From contig CBDVCE010000014.1 in the NCBI GenBank assembly GCA_965372405.1, positions 1-64,000 on the forward strand: a stretch of 64,000 nt of DNA. Reading direction: 5' to 3'. Within the stretch, counting starts at the first letter, position 1, and the number at the start of each line of letters is the position of its first letter. A program made the translations under genes and the position numbers. Of this stretch, positions 32,758-44,000 are shown piece after piece. The stretch is from Sunxiuqinia sp965372405. GTDB lineage: Bacteria > Bacteroidota > Bacteroidia > Bacteroidales > Prolixibacteraceae. The notes under the pieces are model-generated. The model was given only the letters and a program-made list of their open reading frames with translations. It was not told the DNA's origin and did no database searches.

Positions 32758-35502
32758 ATGCGCAAAACGATTTTCCTAGCAATTATAGTAATAGTATTGA
32801 TCATTGCAGGTGTGGGGTACTACCTGACCAATCAAACTAAAAGTTACTCCGAAAACTCTGCGTTTAAAGCTGTCCCTTTACATTCGCCTTTAGTGATTGA
32901 AGTTCCTTCAATACAAAACCTTAAAGCTGAATTGCTGAAAAAATCACCTTTAATTGATGAATTGAAATCTATAGGAAATATCTCATCCTTATTTGATGAA
33001 ATCAATTCAATCGAAAAATTATTTGCTGAAAATGAATCTGCAAAAAAGGTCTTTCAGAATAAATCTGCTGTTATTTCTTTTAACTTTTCTGGTAAAGAAG
33101 AAATAGGCTCGTTAATTGCAATTAGTTTAAATGATCGGTCGGAGAAGTCACAAATAATTAGTTTGATAAATGATTTTCCTAAAGGCAAGCTTAGCAAACG
33201 TGTATATGATGGTGAGGATATTTACAAATGGGTAAATAATCAGGAAGAGTATCATTTCGCTATTATAAATGGAATCTTTTTGTTTAGCCATTATGCCATG
33301 TTTGTTGAGGAAGGAACCCGACAGATATCTGTTGATAACCTATTAGATCAAAGGCAGTTTCAGAATCTGTGCAATACTGTTGGAACAGATTCTGAAGTAA
33401 ATATTTATATCAATCATAAGAAGTTTCCACAACTGATACAGCGGGTTGTTCCACGTGATTTTAGAAAAATAGTAAATACGTTTGGTGATTTTGCCGATTG
33501 GACAGAACTGGATGTTTCGATTAAGGAGAATTCTCTTTTGATGGGTGGATTTAGTTTTTCAAACGACTCAAATGTAAACTACCTGAATATTTTTAGAAGG
33601 CAGGAGGCAGGTCGTTCCAAAATGGAAGAAATGATTTCTGCAAATTCAAGTTTCTTCATCAATTTGAATTTGAGTAAACTGGATTCATTTTTTGAAGATT
33701 ATGAAGAATTCCTCAAAAAGCAAGGGAACTTTTATAACAGAGAAACCAAGCTCAAAAAAATAGAGCGATACAGTAAGGTAAGTTTCGTTAAGCTTTTTAC
33801 TGAAATTGCAGATGAAAACTTTGCTGTTGTATTTGGGAATGTGACCAGAAATAATCCAGTTAATAATCGGTTTTTCATTGCCGATGTAAAAAGTCAGTCT
33901 CAAGCTAAAGAGAAATTGCTAAAGGTGCTTGAGAATTATGCCAAAGCGAATAAGAAGAGCTTAAATGATTCAAAGACTACCTATCAAATTCAAAACGAAA
34001 ATAAGTTTGATATCTATCAATTTCCATTCTCAAATTTGCCTGAGTTGCTATTTGGAAAAGCCTTTTCTGGGGTAGCAAGTAATTTTCTGTGTTTCTATGG
34101 CAACCACCTTTTATTTGCCGATGACCTGGCATCAATAAAAGCTTACATTCATGATTTAGTGCTAAATGAAACCCTTCAGAAAGATATTTATTATCAAAAG
34201 TTTAGTCAGCAATTGGCATCACGTTCAAGTTTCAGCTTGTATTTAAATTCTTCAAAGGGGTTTTATTTGAAAGACCATTATTTGAATGAGAAACTTTCTG
34301 AGATATTGGATGAAAATGAAGAGGCTGTCCGGAAATTTTATGCCTTGGGCTGGCAGTTTTCAGCAAATTCAGGTCAATTTTTGAACAACCTGTATCTACA
34401 ATATGATCCGGTGTTGAAAGAAGAGCCACAAACAATATGGCAAAGTAAACTGGACGGTAATGTTGCCATCAAACCACAGCTGGTTGATAATCATCGTGAT
34501 TTGAAGAATAAGGAAGTCATTATTCAGGATGATCAAAATAATTTGTATTTAATTAATAAAGAAGGAGTTGCAATTTGGAAAGTTAAACTTCCTGGTAAGA
34601 TCTTGGGTGAAGTTCATCAGGTTGATTATTACCGGAATGGCAAGCTGCAGTATTTATTCAACACAAAAGAACAACTTCATTTAATTGATAGAAATGGAAA
34701 TAATGTGGCTCGTTTTCCAATTAACTTCCGTTCACCAGCAACAAATGGTGTAGCAATCTTTGATTACGATAACAGTCGAAACTACCGCTTTTTTATAGCC
34801 TGCGAAAACAAAAAAATATATGCTTACGATCGCGAAGGGAAAACTGTTAGTGGGTGGAAATTTAAAGGAACGGATAGGACTGTTAAGCATCCCTTAAAAC
34901 ATTTTAGGGTAAGTAACAAAGATTACATTGTTTGCTCCGATGAGTATAAGACCTATATTCTAGACAGACGTGGAAGTGTTAGGGTAAAAACTACCGATAA
35001 CTTTGAGCATTCAGAAAATGATATTTATTTGCTTAGAGGTAGTGCTCCAGCATTAGCAACAACAGATACCAAAGGCCTTATTCATCTTCAGTATTTTAAT
35101 GGAACAAGTAAAACATTGGATGTTGGAGGCTTTGGCAGCAAACACCATTTTACAACTGGAGATATGAATGGCGATGGTAAATCCGACTATGTATTTGCTG
35201 ATGAGAGTGAATTACAAGTTTTCTCTGCTTCAAGAAAAAATATATTGGATCGCAGCTTTAAAAGTACGATTACCAATTGCCCAAATATTTATACATTCTC
35301 GGATACCGATCGAAAAATTGGAGTTGTTTGCAGCAATGAAAACCGGGTCTATTTAATTAATTCAAACGGGAACATCTACGATGGATTTCCACTTCATGGA
35401 AATACCGACTTTAGCATTGGCTACTTCAATAAATCCAATCCATATTTTAACCTGGTAGTTGGAAATGAGGACAATAGTTTCTTCAATTATAAGGTTCAGT
35501 AA
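32758..35502 (+). CDS. Membrane-anchored protein with DUF3352-like head and propeller tail
   Basis: 914 residues. One N-terminal transmembrane helix (about 4-24) anchors a large extracytoplasmic part. Residues 40-560 resemble the DUF3352-type pattern (repeated modules with LVIEVPSIQNLKAELLKK, ISVDNLLDQRQFQNL, FLINLNLSK) without clear catalytic motifs. Residues 565-914 contain about six short propeller-like blades (NLYLINKEGVAIWKVKLPG, KIYAYDREGKTVSGWKFKG, RVYLINSNGNIYDGFPLHG) including an FG-GAP-like GDMNGDGKSDYVFAD. I know no function. The gene is probably of conserved type in this phylum. Binding or scaffold role at the periplasmic side is inferred only from the architecture. Confidence 0.7.
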   Translation: MRKTIFLAIIVIVLIIAGVGYYLTNQTKSYSENSAFKAVPLHSPLVIEVPSIQNLKAELLKKSPLIDELKSIGNISSLFDEINSIEKLFAENESAKKVFQNKSAVISFNFSGKEEIGSLIAISLNDRSEKSQIISLINDFPKGKLSKRVYDGEDIYKWVNNQEEYHFAIINGIFLFSHYAMFVEEGTRQISVDNLLDQRQFQNLCNTVGTDSEVNIYINHKKFPQLIQRVVPRDFRKIVNTFGDFADWTELDVSIKENSLLMGGFSFSNDSNVNYLNIFRRQEAGRSKMEEMISANSSFFINLNLSKLDSFFEDYEEFLKKQGNFYNRETKLKKIERYSKVSFVKLFTEIADENFAVVFGNVTRNNPVNNRFFIADVKSQSQAKEKLLKVLENYAKANKKSLNDSKTTYQIQNENKFDIYQFPFSNLPELLFGKAFSGVASNFLCFYGNHLLFADDLASIKAYIHDLVLNETLQKDIYYQKFSQQLASRSSFSLYLNSSKGFYLKDHYLNEKLSEILDENEEAVRKFYALGWQFSANSGQFLNNLYLQYDPVLKEEPQTIWQSKLDGNVAIKPQLVDNHRDLKNKEVIIQDDQNNLYLINKEGVAIWKVKLPGKILGEVHQVDYYRNGKLQYLFNTKEQLHLIDRNGNNVARFPINFRSPATNGVAIFDYDNSRNYRFFIACENKKIYAYDREGKTVSGWKFKGTDRTVKHPLKHFRVSNKDYIVCSDEYKTYILDRRGSVRVKTTDNFEHSENDIYLLRGSAPALATTDTKGLIHLQYFNGTSKTLDVGGFGSKHHFTTGDMNGDGKSDYVFADESELQVFSASRKNILDRSFKSTITNCPNIYTFSDTDRKIGVVCSNENRVYLINSNGNIYDGFPLHGNTDFSIGYFNKSNPYFNLVVGNEDNSFFNYKVQ

Positions 35503-35643
35503 CTTTACTGGTTTGATGAGGGTTCGTACATTAGAAGTGCAACGATTCTAAATAAGATATTTTCATCTTAAAAGGTGACTTAACAAAAAACATTTTTAAG
35601 TTTTTGATTGTTAATGAATGTTAAAGCAGCTGAAATTCGCTGA

Positions 35644-38600
35644 ATGCTAACTAAAACAATCACGATGAAGAAGTTTGAAGTTTTCATGTTAAATTGTCTT
35701 AACACCCTAATTTTTCAACGGTTAAGAAGATATTTAAGTCGTACAAAATCTGGACTTAAGTATTTGAGCGTTTTGCTCATGTCATTCTTTTTACTGAATG
35801 CTGGATCCGGTTTCGCACAAGGCAATCCAAATGAGGCAGAGTGGAACGGATATGGCTATTCACTTAAAAAGGTTGTGAGTAATCTCTCCATACAAAGTGG
35901 GATTAATTTTAGTTACACAATTATATTTTCAGCGCCGGCCGGAGCAACTACTGTAACGATAGAAGATGTGGTTCCAACATCCTTAGATATTGTATCTGTT
36001 CCACCGCCATCTTCAGTTAGTGGGATAACTCCTAATGTTACAATTAGCGGACAAACGGTTACTTATACTTTAACTTCATTACCTACGGGAGTGTCACATT
36101 CAGGGTCTTTTACTATTGTAGTGAAATTTCCAGAAGGAACTACTTGTGATGGGGAAACTGCTCGCAACAGAGCTGGAATTCTGGTAAATGATAAATGGGA
36201 ATACACACCTTATGTTTCTACAACTGCTCAAACGGTTGACCCATGGAAAGTTTCTAAATCAATTTTAACAGGAGCAGTGGTTAACCCAGGTGGAGGCAGT
36301 TGTGGTTATCTGATGAATGAAGGGGACACGGTAAAATATCGTCTGTCAGTTTTAAAGAATAGTCCGTATTGGGGCAATGTTATTGGCCAGCAAAATATGA
36401 CTTCCGCAGTAGTAACAGATATATTGCCAACAGGAGCAGTTATGACTGGTAGCTCGGCAAATATTGGCTCTGCGGTGCAGGCAGGTTCAACCATTACCTG
36501 GACAATTGGAACTTTAAATGCAGCAACCGCTTATGCCTATTATTATTGTGATATTGAAGTTTATTATCCAGCGGGGACTTTCCCAAATGGTTCTATCATA
36601 AATAATGATGCCACTTTAACCGGAACAACTTGTGGACAGCAAGCAACTCATAATAGTAATCAAACCTGTATTGAGGTTGCAAATATTGTCCAAAATCCTT
36701 CTGGTTATTTCAAGAAATATTTAAGTCTGACAAATCGTGTTCCTGGTTGTCAGGGATACTACAATATCGTTTTCTGTAACAACGGAAATGTTGCGTTGAG
36801 TGCTTTCAATATCAATGATGTTATTCCTTCAGGAATCACGGTTAATCAGGTGAAAGTTTACGGAGGAGATGCTACCACAACCATGGCTTTATCTGCCAAC
36901 AGTGGAGCAAATGTAATTTCATCATCCATTAGTACCAGTTTTTTCGATTCAGGATCGCTGACTTTTGCGGTGAATGATCTTCAGTTGCAAATGACAGGAT
37001 CATTGCCTGTTGGTGATTGCATCAATTTGCTGATTTATTTTGATGTTGATCCAAATCCTACCGGGACAGTAGTCACTAACTGTACTACTTTCGATGAACT
37101 TTCAAATGCACTCACTCTTCCTCAGACCTGTGTGTCCTTTACGGTTGAAGAAGGTGAGCCAAGGCCTTGTTTGAATAAAGATATTTGTTCTCCAATGTCC
37201 AGCTATGAACCGGGCGATATTGTTCGTTTCCGTCTGCGTGTTCAAAACATTGGTAGTGCTGATCTAATTGGTGGAGCAATCTCCGATGTTCTGCATAGCA
37301 ACTTTAGCTATGTTGGGAATGAAAGCTACTACGTTGGTTCAACTTATAACCCAGCATGTTCCAGCAGTGGAACTTTGCCTTCGGGAACTTCAGCATGGGG
37401 TGGTGTTACTCCAAGTCAAAGTGGGAATAATCTGACTTGGAACCTACCGGATATTCAAGCTGATTGTCAATTGTTCTATGTAGGTTATTGCAGTTATTAT
37501 GGAACCTATGGATTACCTTATTACTTTATTGAGTTTGACGCCGAGGTTGATAGTTTTGCATTGCCGGGAGTTACGCCAAATGAATTTGAAATTAATGGAA
37601 GTAACCTCAGTTCAACGGTTGTATCAAATGAAGTGAATGTTTTGGTTGTTGCTTCTTTTGGGCAGGAAGTTGAAAAACTGGTTAGTGTTGATAATGGAAC
37701 GAATTACGCATCAAGTGGGATTGTGGCTCCTGGAGCCAACGCACGATATCGTTTAAGTTATAAGAATACATCTAATGTTCCTATTTCATCAATTAATCTG
37801 GTGGATCTGCTTCCTCGAGATGATGGAACAAATGATTGGCTCATTTTGAATCGCACAGCTCCTCGTGGCAGTCAGTTTGATGTGACTTATGCCGCAAATC
37901 ATTGGACAAGTTTATTGCCATTGGCAACTGCGCCCATTTCTGCTATTGATTTTGCTCCTGGTCAAAATATATGTTTGCCTGCCTTCGGTGTCTCTGCAGG
38001 TTGTACAACAACTTCATGGTCTGCAACTCCTGATCAAAATATCCGAATGGATTATACTACATTTAGTTTGGCTCCATCGGTAAAACTATTGGAGGATTTT
38101 GATGTAACGATTCCAGCTTCAGTTAATAATCAGCAGACAGTTTGTAATGATTTTGCAGCTCTTGTAACGGCCGACTTCCTTTTGGATGGGACACCGACCT
38201 CGGTCACTCTTACTCCAATTTCTGCTCCACCTGTTTGTTTAACTGTTGATACGACTATCGTCACTGAAAATTGTTGTGACAGTGTTACTGTTTCACAAGT
38301 GCAGGGTGATTGTTGTGTGCGGCTTTCTTCTAAGTGTGAAGTTAAATCCATAGAGGTGGATGTAACGAATGGGACAATCAGTTCTGCAAGCTGGAATTGT
38401 GGTACTTTACCTTCCGGTTTTGTTGGACAATCGAATTTTACATTTACTCCAAATAACTGTGCTTTGGAATTGTCGGCATGTTTTGACCCTGATCAAAATG
38501 GTCCACTTTCAGTGACTTTCACCATTACCTTTTCAAATGGAGAAACCTGTGAAAAAACAATTGATATGGATTGTGCAGCGGTTGATTGCTGTGAATCTGT

Positions 38601-40281
38601 GAAAATTGAAAAGCAACAAGATGAATGCTGTGCAAGGTTAACTACCGACTGTGAGGTTGAATCTATTGAAGTAACTGTTGATAATGGAGTGATCAGTTCG
38701 GCAGCCTGGAATTGTGGTGCATTGCCATCTGGATATGTCGGACAAAGCAATTTCACATTTAGTGCAAATGCATGTGTGCCTGATATGACAGTTTGTGTTA
38801 GTGCTACCCTAACAGGAGTAGTGACTATCACTTATAACATCACCTTTGTAAATGGCGAAACCTGTGAGAAATCCATTCAGATGGATTGTAAAGCAAGTGA
38901 ATGTTGTGAGGCTATTAAGCTTGAAAAAGTTGAAGGCGATGGTTGTTGTACTAGGTTAGTAAATAGTTGTGAGGTAGATTCAATTCAAGTGACTGTTTTA
39001 AACGGAACCTTAAGTTCTGCTAGCTGGAATTGTGGAAGCTTGCCTTCCGCTTACATAGGTCAAAGTAGCTATACATTTGTTTCTTCATTGCCATGTGCTG
39101 CAGATTTAACCACTTGTGTTAATGCTACGCAGGGAATTGTGACAACAACTTATGTGACTTATCTCTCAAATGGTGAAGTTTGTGAACGCTCAATTGAAAC
39201 AGATTGTCCGGTGACTCCTGCTGCATGTTGTGCTGAAGTTGGTTTTAAGCTGAAACCAAAATGGCCACATTGGAACAATATGAATGGTACATTCAGTATT
39301 ACCAATCTTGATCCATCTTCTCCAATCTGTTCTGTAGAGATTAATGCTACTCCAGCTGCTACGTTTACAACAGGCTCTTTGGTTGTTGATGGTCTTACAT
39401 CAAGTCAGGGTTGGATAAGTGCCAATATTCCAGCAAGTGGCACATTATCTCCGGCTGCGGTTAATACCATTCAGTTCAATATGATGGCAACTGGTTACAA
39501 GGGCCTGATTGAAATTTGTGTGGTAAAATGTGATGGAACACGTTGCTGTTTTGAGTTTAAATGGAATAAGAAGCCATGGATTGACATTGGTGTTGAAGTT
39601 GGAGATATTCAGCTTCCGGGAAAATTGGGAGTTGTTACTTTAAATCCGGTTGTTGATAGTCAGTTTGAGGGTAAGGTCAAGTATGTATCGTTTGGATTTA
39701 GCGATGAGACTGAAATTGCAGATAAGCAACCTGAGTTTTTTGCTGTATCCGGAATCAATTACGATGATGATGATAAGCCAGAAGATCAGGCCTCGATAAT
39801 TTCAAGTTGCATGGGTAAGAATACAGCCTTCTTTGAATTGAGTGAAGCCAAATCTGCCAGTGAGCAGTTAGGTAATTTCAACTTGGTGATTGCTAATCAT
39901 ATGCCAAAATTAGGCTGCATATTATTTGATGAAGAGGGCAATTTGGTTGTAGCTAGTGAAATCGATGTTGCAGGAGATACGCTCAGTACATCGGCAGTTT
40001 CTATTAGTCAGTTTGAAGATATGTTCAACTTCATCAATCTGTATCCGAATCCAACAGAAGGGAATTTTAATATTACCTATGCTACTGGCAACAGGGGAAG
40101 AGTAAATATTAAAGTAATTGATAATACCGGGCAGGTTGTTCTTCAAAAGAATGGATTGGCTGGTTATCCTGGAGTGCACAAAGAATCGTTAACCGAGCGT
40201 ATGCTAATTAGTGGAGTTTACCATGTGGTGCTTGTTTCAGAAGATGGGCGGACACGGTCAAAATCATATGTAAAGAAATAA
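35644..40281 (+). CDS. Giant T9SS-exported surface protein with DUF11-like and cysteine-rich repeats
   Basis: 1545 residues. The N-terminus holds a long signal peptide with a hydrophobic core ending FAQG (about residue 60); translation may start at the Met at 35665 instead. Residues 65-860 consist of DUF11-like beta-sandwich repeats (e.g. NISVGSSITWTIGTL-like 'V.DVLPTG...SGNNLTWNL' patterns). Residues 877-1200 are three 105-residue cysteine-rich repeats, each starting CC and containing SWNCG.LPS and a NGE.CE...I..DC ending. The final 75 residues (INLYPNPTEGNFNITY to KSYVKK) are a type A T9SS sorting domain. Probably an adhesin or surface-layer component; ligand unknown. Monocistronic, followed by a weak hairpin. 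Confidence 0.85.
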   Translation: MLTKTITMKKFEVFMLNCLNTLIFQRLRRYLSRTKSGLKYLSVLLMSFFLLNAGSGFAQGNPNEAEWNGYGYSLKKVVSNLSIQSGINFSYTIIFSAPAGATTVTIEDVVPTSLDIVSVPPPSSVSGITPNVTISGQTVTYTLTSLPTGVSHSGSFTIVVKFPEGTTCDGETARNRAGILVNDKWEYTPYVSTTAQTVDPWKVSKSILTGAVVNPGGGSCGYLMNEGDTVKYRLSVLKNSPYWGNVIGQQNMTSAVVTDILPTGAVMTGSSANIGSAVQAGSTITWTIGTLNAATAYAYYYCDIEVYYPAGTFPNGSIINNDATLTGTTCGQQATHNSNQTCIEVANIVQNPSGYFKKYLSLTNRVPGCQGYYNIVFCNNGNVALSAFNINDVIPSGITVNQVKVYGGDATTTMALSANSGANVISSSISTSFFDSGSLTFAVNDLQLQMTGSLPVGDCINLLIYFDVDPNPTGTVVTNCTTFDELSNALTLPQTCVSFTVEEGEPRPCLNKDICSPMSSYEPGDIVRFRLRVQNIGSADLIGGAISDVLHSNFSYVGNESYYVGSTYNPACSSSGTLPSGTSAWGGVTPSQSGNNLTWNLPDIQADCQLFYVGYCSYYGTYGLPYYFIEFDAEVDSFALPGVTPNEFEINGSNLSSTVVSNEVNVLVVASFGQEVEKLVSVDNGTNYASSGIVAPGANARYRLSYKNTSNVPISSINLVDLLPRDDGTNDWLILNRTAPRGSQFDVTYAANHWTSLLPLATAPISAIDFAPGQNICLPAFGVSAGCTTTSWSATPDQNIRMDYTTFSLAPSVKLLEDFDVTIPASVNNQQTVCNDFAALVTADFLLDGTPTSVTLTPISAPPVCLTVDTTIVTENCCDSVTVSQVQGDCCVRLSSKCEVKSIEVDVTNGTISSASWNCGTLPSGFVGQSNFTFTPNNCALELSACFDPDQNGPLSVTFTITFSNGETCEKTIDMDCAAVDCCESVKIEKQQDECCARLTTDCEVESIEVTVDNGVISSAAWNCGALPSGYVGQSNFTFSANACVPDMTVCVSATLTGVVTITYNITFVNGETCEKSIQMDCKASECCEAIKLEKVEGDGCCTRLVNSCEVDSIQVTVLNGTLSSASWNCGSLPSAYIGQSSYTFVSSLPCAADLTTCVNATQGIVTTTYVTYLSNGEVCERSIETDCPVTPAACCAEVGFKLKPKWPHWNNMNGTFSITNLDPSSPICSVEINATPAATFTTGSLVVDGLTSSQGWISANIPASGTLSPAAVNTIQFNMMATGYKGLIEICVVKCDGTRCCFEFKWNKKPWIDIGVEVGDIQLPGKLGVVTLNPVVDSQFEGKVKYVSFGFSDETEIADKQPEFFAVSGINYDDDDKPEDQASIISSCMGKNTAFFELSEAKSASEQLGNFNLVIANHMPKLGCILFDEEGNLVVASEIDVAGDTLSTSAVSISQFEDMFNFINLYPNPTEGNFNITYATGNRGRVNIKVIDNTGQVVLQKNGLAGYPGVHKESLTERMLISGVYHVVLVSEDGRTRSKSYVKK
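38272..39225 (+). repeat. Three in-frame 315-bp cysteine-rich repeats
   Basis: Units begin with a Cys-Cys codon pair at 38272, 38587 and 38902, exactly 315 nt apart; the third unit is 324 nt to the next CC pair at 39226. Each encodes about 105 residues with the same eight or so Cys positions. DNA identity is moderate, so the duplications are not recent and the protein repeat is under selection. Confidence 0.85.
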
Positions 40282-40330
40282 AACTTAAGTAAGGGGCTGA
40301 CTACTAGTTGGCTCCTTGCTGTTAAGTTCC

Positions 40331-40362
40331 TTTGGAAGATATTCTTACGCGTTGTATCTTTC
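40331..40362 (+). promoter_or_regulatory. Possible promoter of recX
   Basis: TTTG at 40331-40334 and TATCTTTC at 40355-40362 (20 nt apart) approximate the Bacteroidota -33/-7 pattern with one mismatch in the -7 box. The leader would be about 18 nt. Confidence 0.35.
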
Positions 40363-40385
40363 ACAAAATTTATTATTTATTCTGA

Positions 40386-40859
40386 ATGAAGTTCAATCAG
40401 GAACAAAAAGATGCGTACCAAAAGGCTGCATTTGTGTGCAGCAAAGCTGAAAAGAGCTCTAATAAAATCAGGCAAAAGTTACTTGATTGGGGTTTGTCTG
40501 AAGAGGAAGTTAATCCTGTTCTTGAAGAGTTGATTTCAGAAAAATATATTGATGACGAGCGTTATTCCCGAAGTTATGTTCGGGATAAATTTCGCTTCAA
40601 TAAATGGGGGCGAATAAAAATTGCCTTTAACCTACGAGCCGATAAAATCTCTAATACAGTTATTGAAGTTGCTTTGGAGGAGATCAATGATTTGGCCTAT
40701 CGTAAAATGCTGCAAGAGATTTTGTTGGCTAAATCAGCAAAAACAAAGGCAGAAAATCAATATGATAAGAAAGCAAAATTGGCTCGTTTTGCCCAAAGTA
40801 GAGGATTTGAAAGTGATTTGATTTTTAAATTGATTGATGAGATTCTAAAAAGCGAATAG
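40386..40859 (+). CDS. recX: Regulatory protein RecX
   Basis: 157 residues, matching RecX in length and pattern: three tandem three-helix modules with SEEEVNPVLEELISEKYIDDERYSRSYVRDK as the core motif (about 35-65). RecX binds RecA filaments and limits their activity. recA is not adjacent here; in Bacteroidota recX is often separate. Single gene, 185 bp before dnaE. Confidence 0.9.
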   Translation: MKFNQEQKDAYQKAAFVCSKAEKSSNKIRQKLLDWGLSEEEVNPVLEELISEKYIDDERYSRSYVRDKFRFNKWGRIKIAFNLRADKISNTVIEVALEEINDLAYRKMLQEILLAKSAKTKAENQYDKKAKLARFAQSRGFESDLIFKLIDEILKSE

Positions 40860-41044
40860 AATTCTTCAGATACTTGTGTTTCAAATACTCTTAAGCCTTC
40901 CTGCCAATCAGTCTAAAATCTTAAATAATTATTCTTTTCCACAATTAATCAACATCCATTTCAGAGGCAAAATGAAATCCGTAATTTTATGCATCCGAAA
41001 GTTTGACTTTGAGATTTAGTAATGATTGATAAAACTACTTGAGA

Positions 41045-44000
41045 ATGATTCCGTTTACGCATTTACATGTTCACTCACAATATTCAATTCTTGATGGAGC
41101 TGCCAGTGTGAAAGGCCTGGTTGGGAAAGCTAAGAAAGATGGAATGACCGCTTTGGCACTTACCGATCATGGAATGATGTATGGTGTGAAGGAGTTTTTT
41201 GATGTCTGTAAAAAAGAAGGTGTCAAACCGATTATTGGATGTGAAACATATGTGGCATCTCGAACCATCAATGATAAATCTGAAAAGCAAGACCGTTCTG
41301 GAAACCATTTGATTCTTCTTGCAAAAAATAGAACCGGATATAAGAATTTGATTAAGCTTATCTCAGAAGCCAACACCAATGGTTTTTATTATAAGCCACG
41401 AATTGATAAAGAATTGCTTGAAAAGTATAGTGAGGGGCTTATCGTTTCATCTGCTTGTTTGGGAGGAGAGGTGCCTCAGAAAATTATGAAGAGCACTCTT
41501 GAAGAGGCAGGGGAAGTCATTGACTGGTACAAATCTGTTTTTGGTGAAGACTATTATCTGGAATTGCAGCGTCATGAATCTGAGATTTTAGAGTTGAACG
41601 ATGATGTTTACAAAAATCAGGTACTTTGTAATAGGGAAATTCTAAAATTGGCTGAAAAGCATCAGGTAAAAGTGATTGCAACTAATGATGTCCACTTTAC
41701 CAATAAGGAAGATGCGGATGCACACGATTTGTTAATTTGTTTGAACACTGGGAAGGATTTTGATGATCCAAACCGGATGAGATATACCAAGCAGGAATGG
41801 TTTAAGACAACTGCAGAAATGAATCAGCTCTTTGGAGATGTGCCACAGACACTGCAAAATACTGCTGAGATTGTTGATAAAGTTGAAGTGTATGAGTTGA
41901 ACTCTGCTCCAATTATGCCTCCATTTCCTATCCCTGAAGACTTTGGAACAGAAGAGGAGTATCTGGAAAAATTTCCTAAAGAAAAATTAAGTGAAGAGTT
42001 TGGCGATACCGCATTTGAACGGCTTGGAGGATTTGATAAAGTACTTCGCGTAAAACTGGAGTCCGATTATTTGGAACACCTAACATATGAGGGAGCCAAA
42101 CTTCGATATGCTGATCCTATTCCTGCTGATGTTTTGGAGCGAATTGATTTTGAGTTGGATACCATTAAAACAATGGGTTTTCCAGGTTACTTCCTGATTA
42201 CTCAGGATTTTATTAATGCAGCAAAAGAGATGGGAGTTCTTGTAGGACCGGGTCGTGGTTCTGCAGCAGGGGCTGTAGTTTCGTACTGTACAGGGATTAC
42301 CAATATAGACCCCATAAAGTATGATTTGCTGTTTGAGCGTTTCCTGAATCCGGATCGTATCTCAATGCCCGATGTCGATATCGACTTTGATGATGATGGT
42401 CGCCAGCTGGTTCTCGACTGGGTAACCAAAAAGTATGGACAGGATAAAGTAGCACACATCTGTACATTTGGAACAATGGCCACAAAGATGGCTATTCGTG
42501 ATGTGGCTCGGGTAATGAAACTTCCACTGCCAGAGGCTGATCGTTTGGCAAAGTTAGTGCCTGAAGCTCCTAAAATGAGTTTCTTGAAGGCCTATAAGGA
42601 AAGCCCTGAACTCAAAAGGGAAAAAACATCGCCAAATCCGTTGATCGTAAGTACTCTGAAGTTTGCCGAAACACTTGAAGGTTCCATTCGGCAGACTGGT
42701 GTGCATGCCTGTGGAATTCTGATTAGTCGTGACCCCTTGACGGATCATATCCCAATCATGCCAACCAAGGAAGAAGCACTTTTTACGACTCAATATGATG
42801 GTCGTTTTGTGGAAGACATTGGTCTGCTAAAGATGGACTTCCTCGGATTAAAGACGCTTTCAATTATTAAAGAGACCATCGAGAATGTCCGCTTGTCTAA
42901 AGGACTGGAAATTGATATTGATAAAATTCCCGAGGATGATGAAAAAACATTTGAGCTGTTTAGTCACGGTGATACAACAGCAATTTTTCAGTTTGAATCT
43001 CCCGGAATGAAAAAACATATGCGGAATTTGAAGCCTAACCGTTTTGAGGATTTGGTTTCGATGAACGCTCTTTACCGACCGGGACCAATGGAATATATTC
43101 CTGATTTCATTGACCGTAAACATGGACGCAAGCAGGTGAAATACGATCATCCCATGATGGAAAAATACCTGAGCGAGACCTATGGAATTACTGTATTTCA
43201 GGAACAGGTGATGTTACTTTCACGTCATTTGGCCAATTTCACTCGTGGAGATTCTGACTCATTACGTAAAGCGATGGGTAAGAAGATTATGGCCATGATG
43301 GATAAACTTAAAGTGAAGTTTATTGATGGCTGCAAGGCCAACCCCGATTTTATGAAAGGCTGCAAAGAAGTTAAAAAAGATCCTGACGAGCTGATTCAGA
43401 AGATTTGGAAAGACTGGGAGGCTTTTGCCAGTTATGCATTTAACAAGTCGCACTCCGTATGTTATGCACATATTGCTTATCAAACAGGTTATTTGAAAGC
43501 TCACTTCCCTGCTGAATTTATGGCAGCCAACATGAGCCGAAATCTGAGCAATATTGCTGATATCACCAAACTGATGGAGGAGTCCAAGCGTATGGGGATA
43601 AATGTTGGTGGGCCTGATGTAAATGAAAGTTTCCTGAAGTTTACGGTGAACAAGCAAGGTGATGTTCGTTTCGGAATGGCAGCAATTAAAGGAGTTGGAG
43701 CTGGAGCTGTTACTGATATTGTGAAAGCACGCGAGGAGGGAGAATTCAAATCTGTTTTTGATTTTGTTGAGCGCGTAAATTTGCAGTCTGTCAATAAAAA
43801 GAACATTGAAGCATTAGCTATGGCTGGTGCTTTCGATAGCTTTGGTAAGATGAAACGAAGTCAATTCTTTTCAGGTATTGATCCTAATGACTCAAGTACA
43901 TTTGTTGAAAAGCTAATTCGCTATGGCAGTCAGATGCAGCTGGAAAGAAATAATGCTCAGCAATCTCTTTTTGGTGAAGCAACCAATACTCAGGTGGTTC

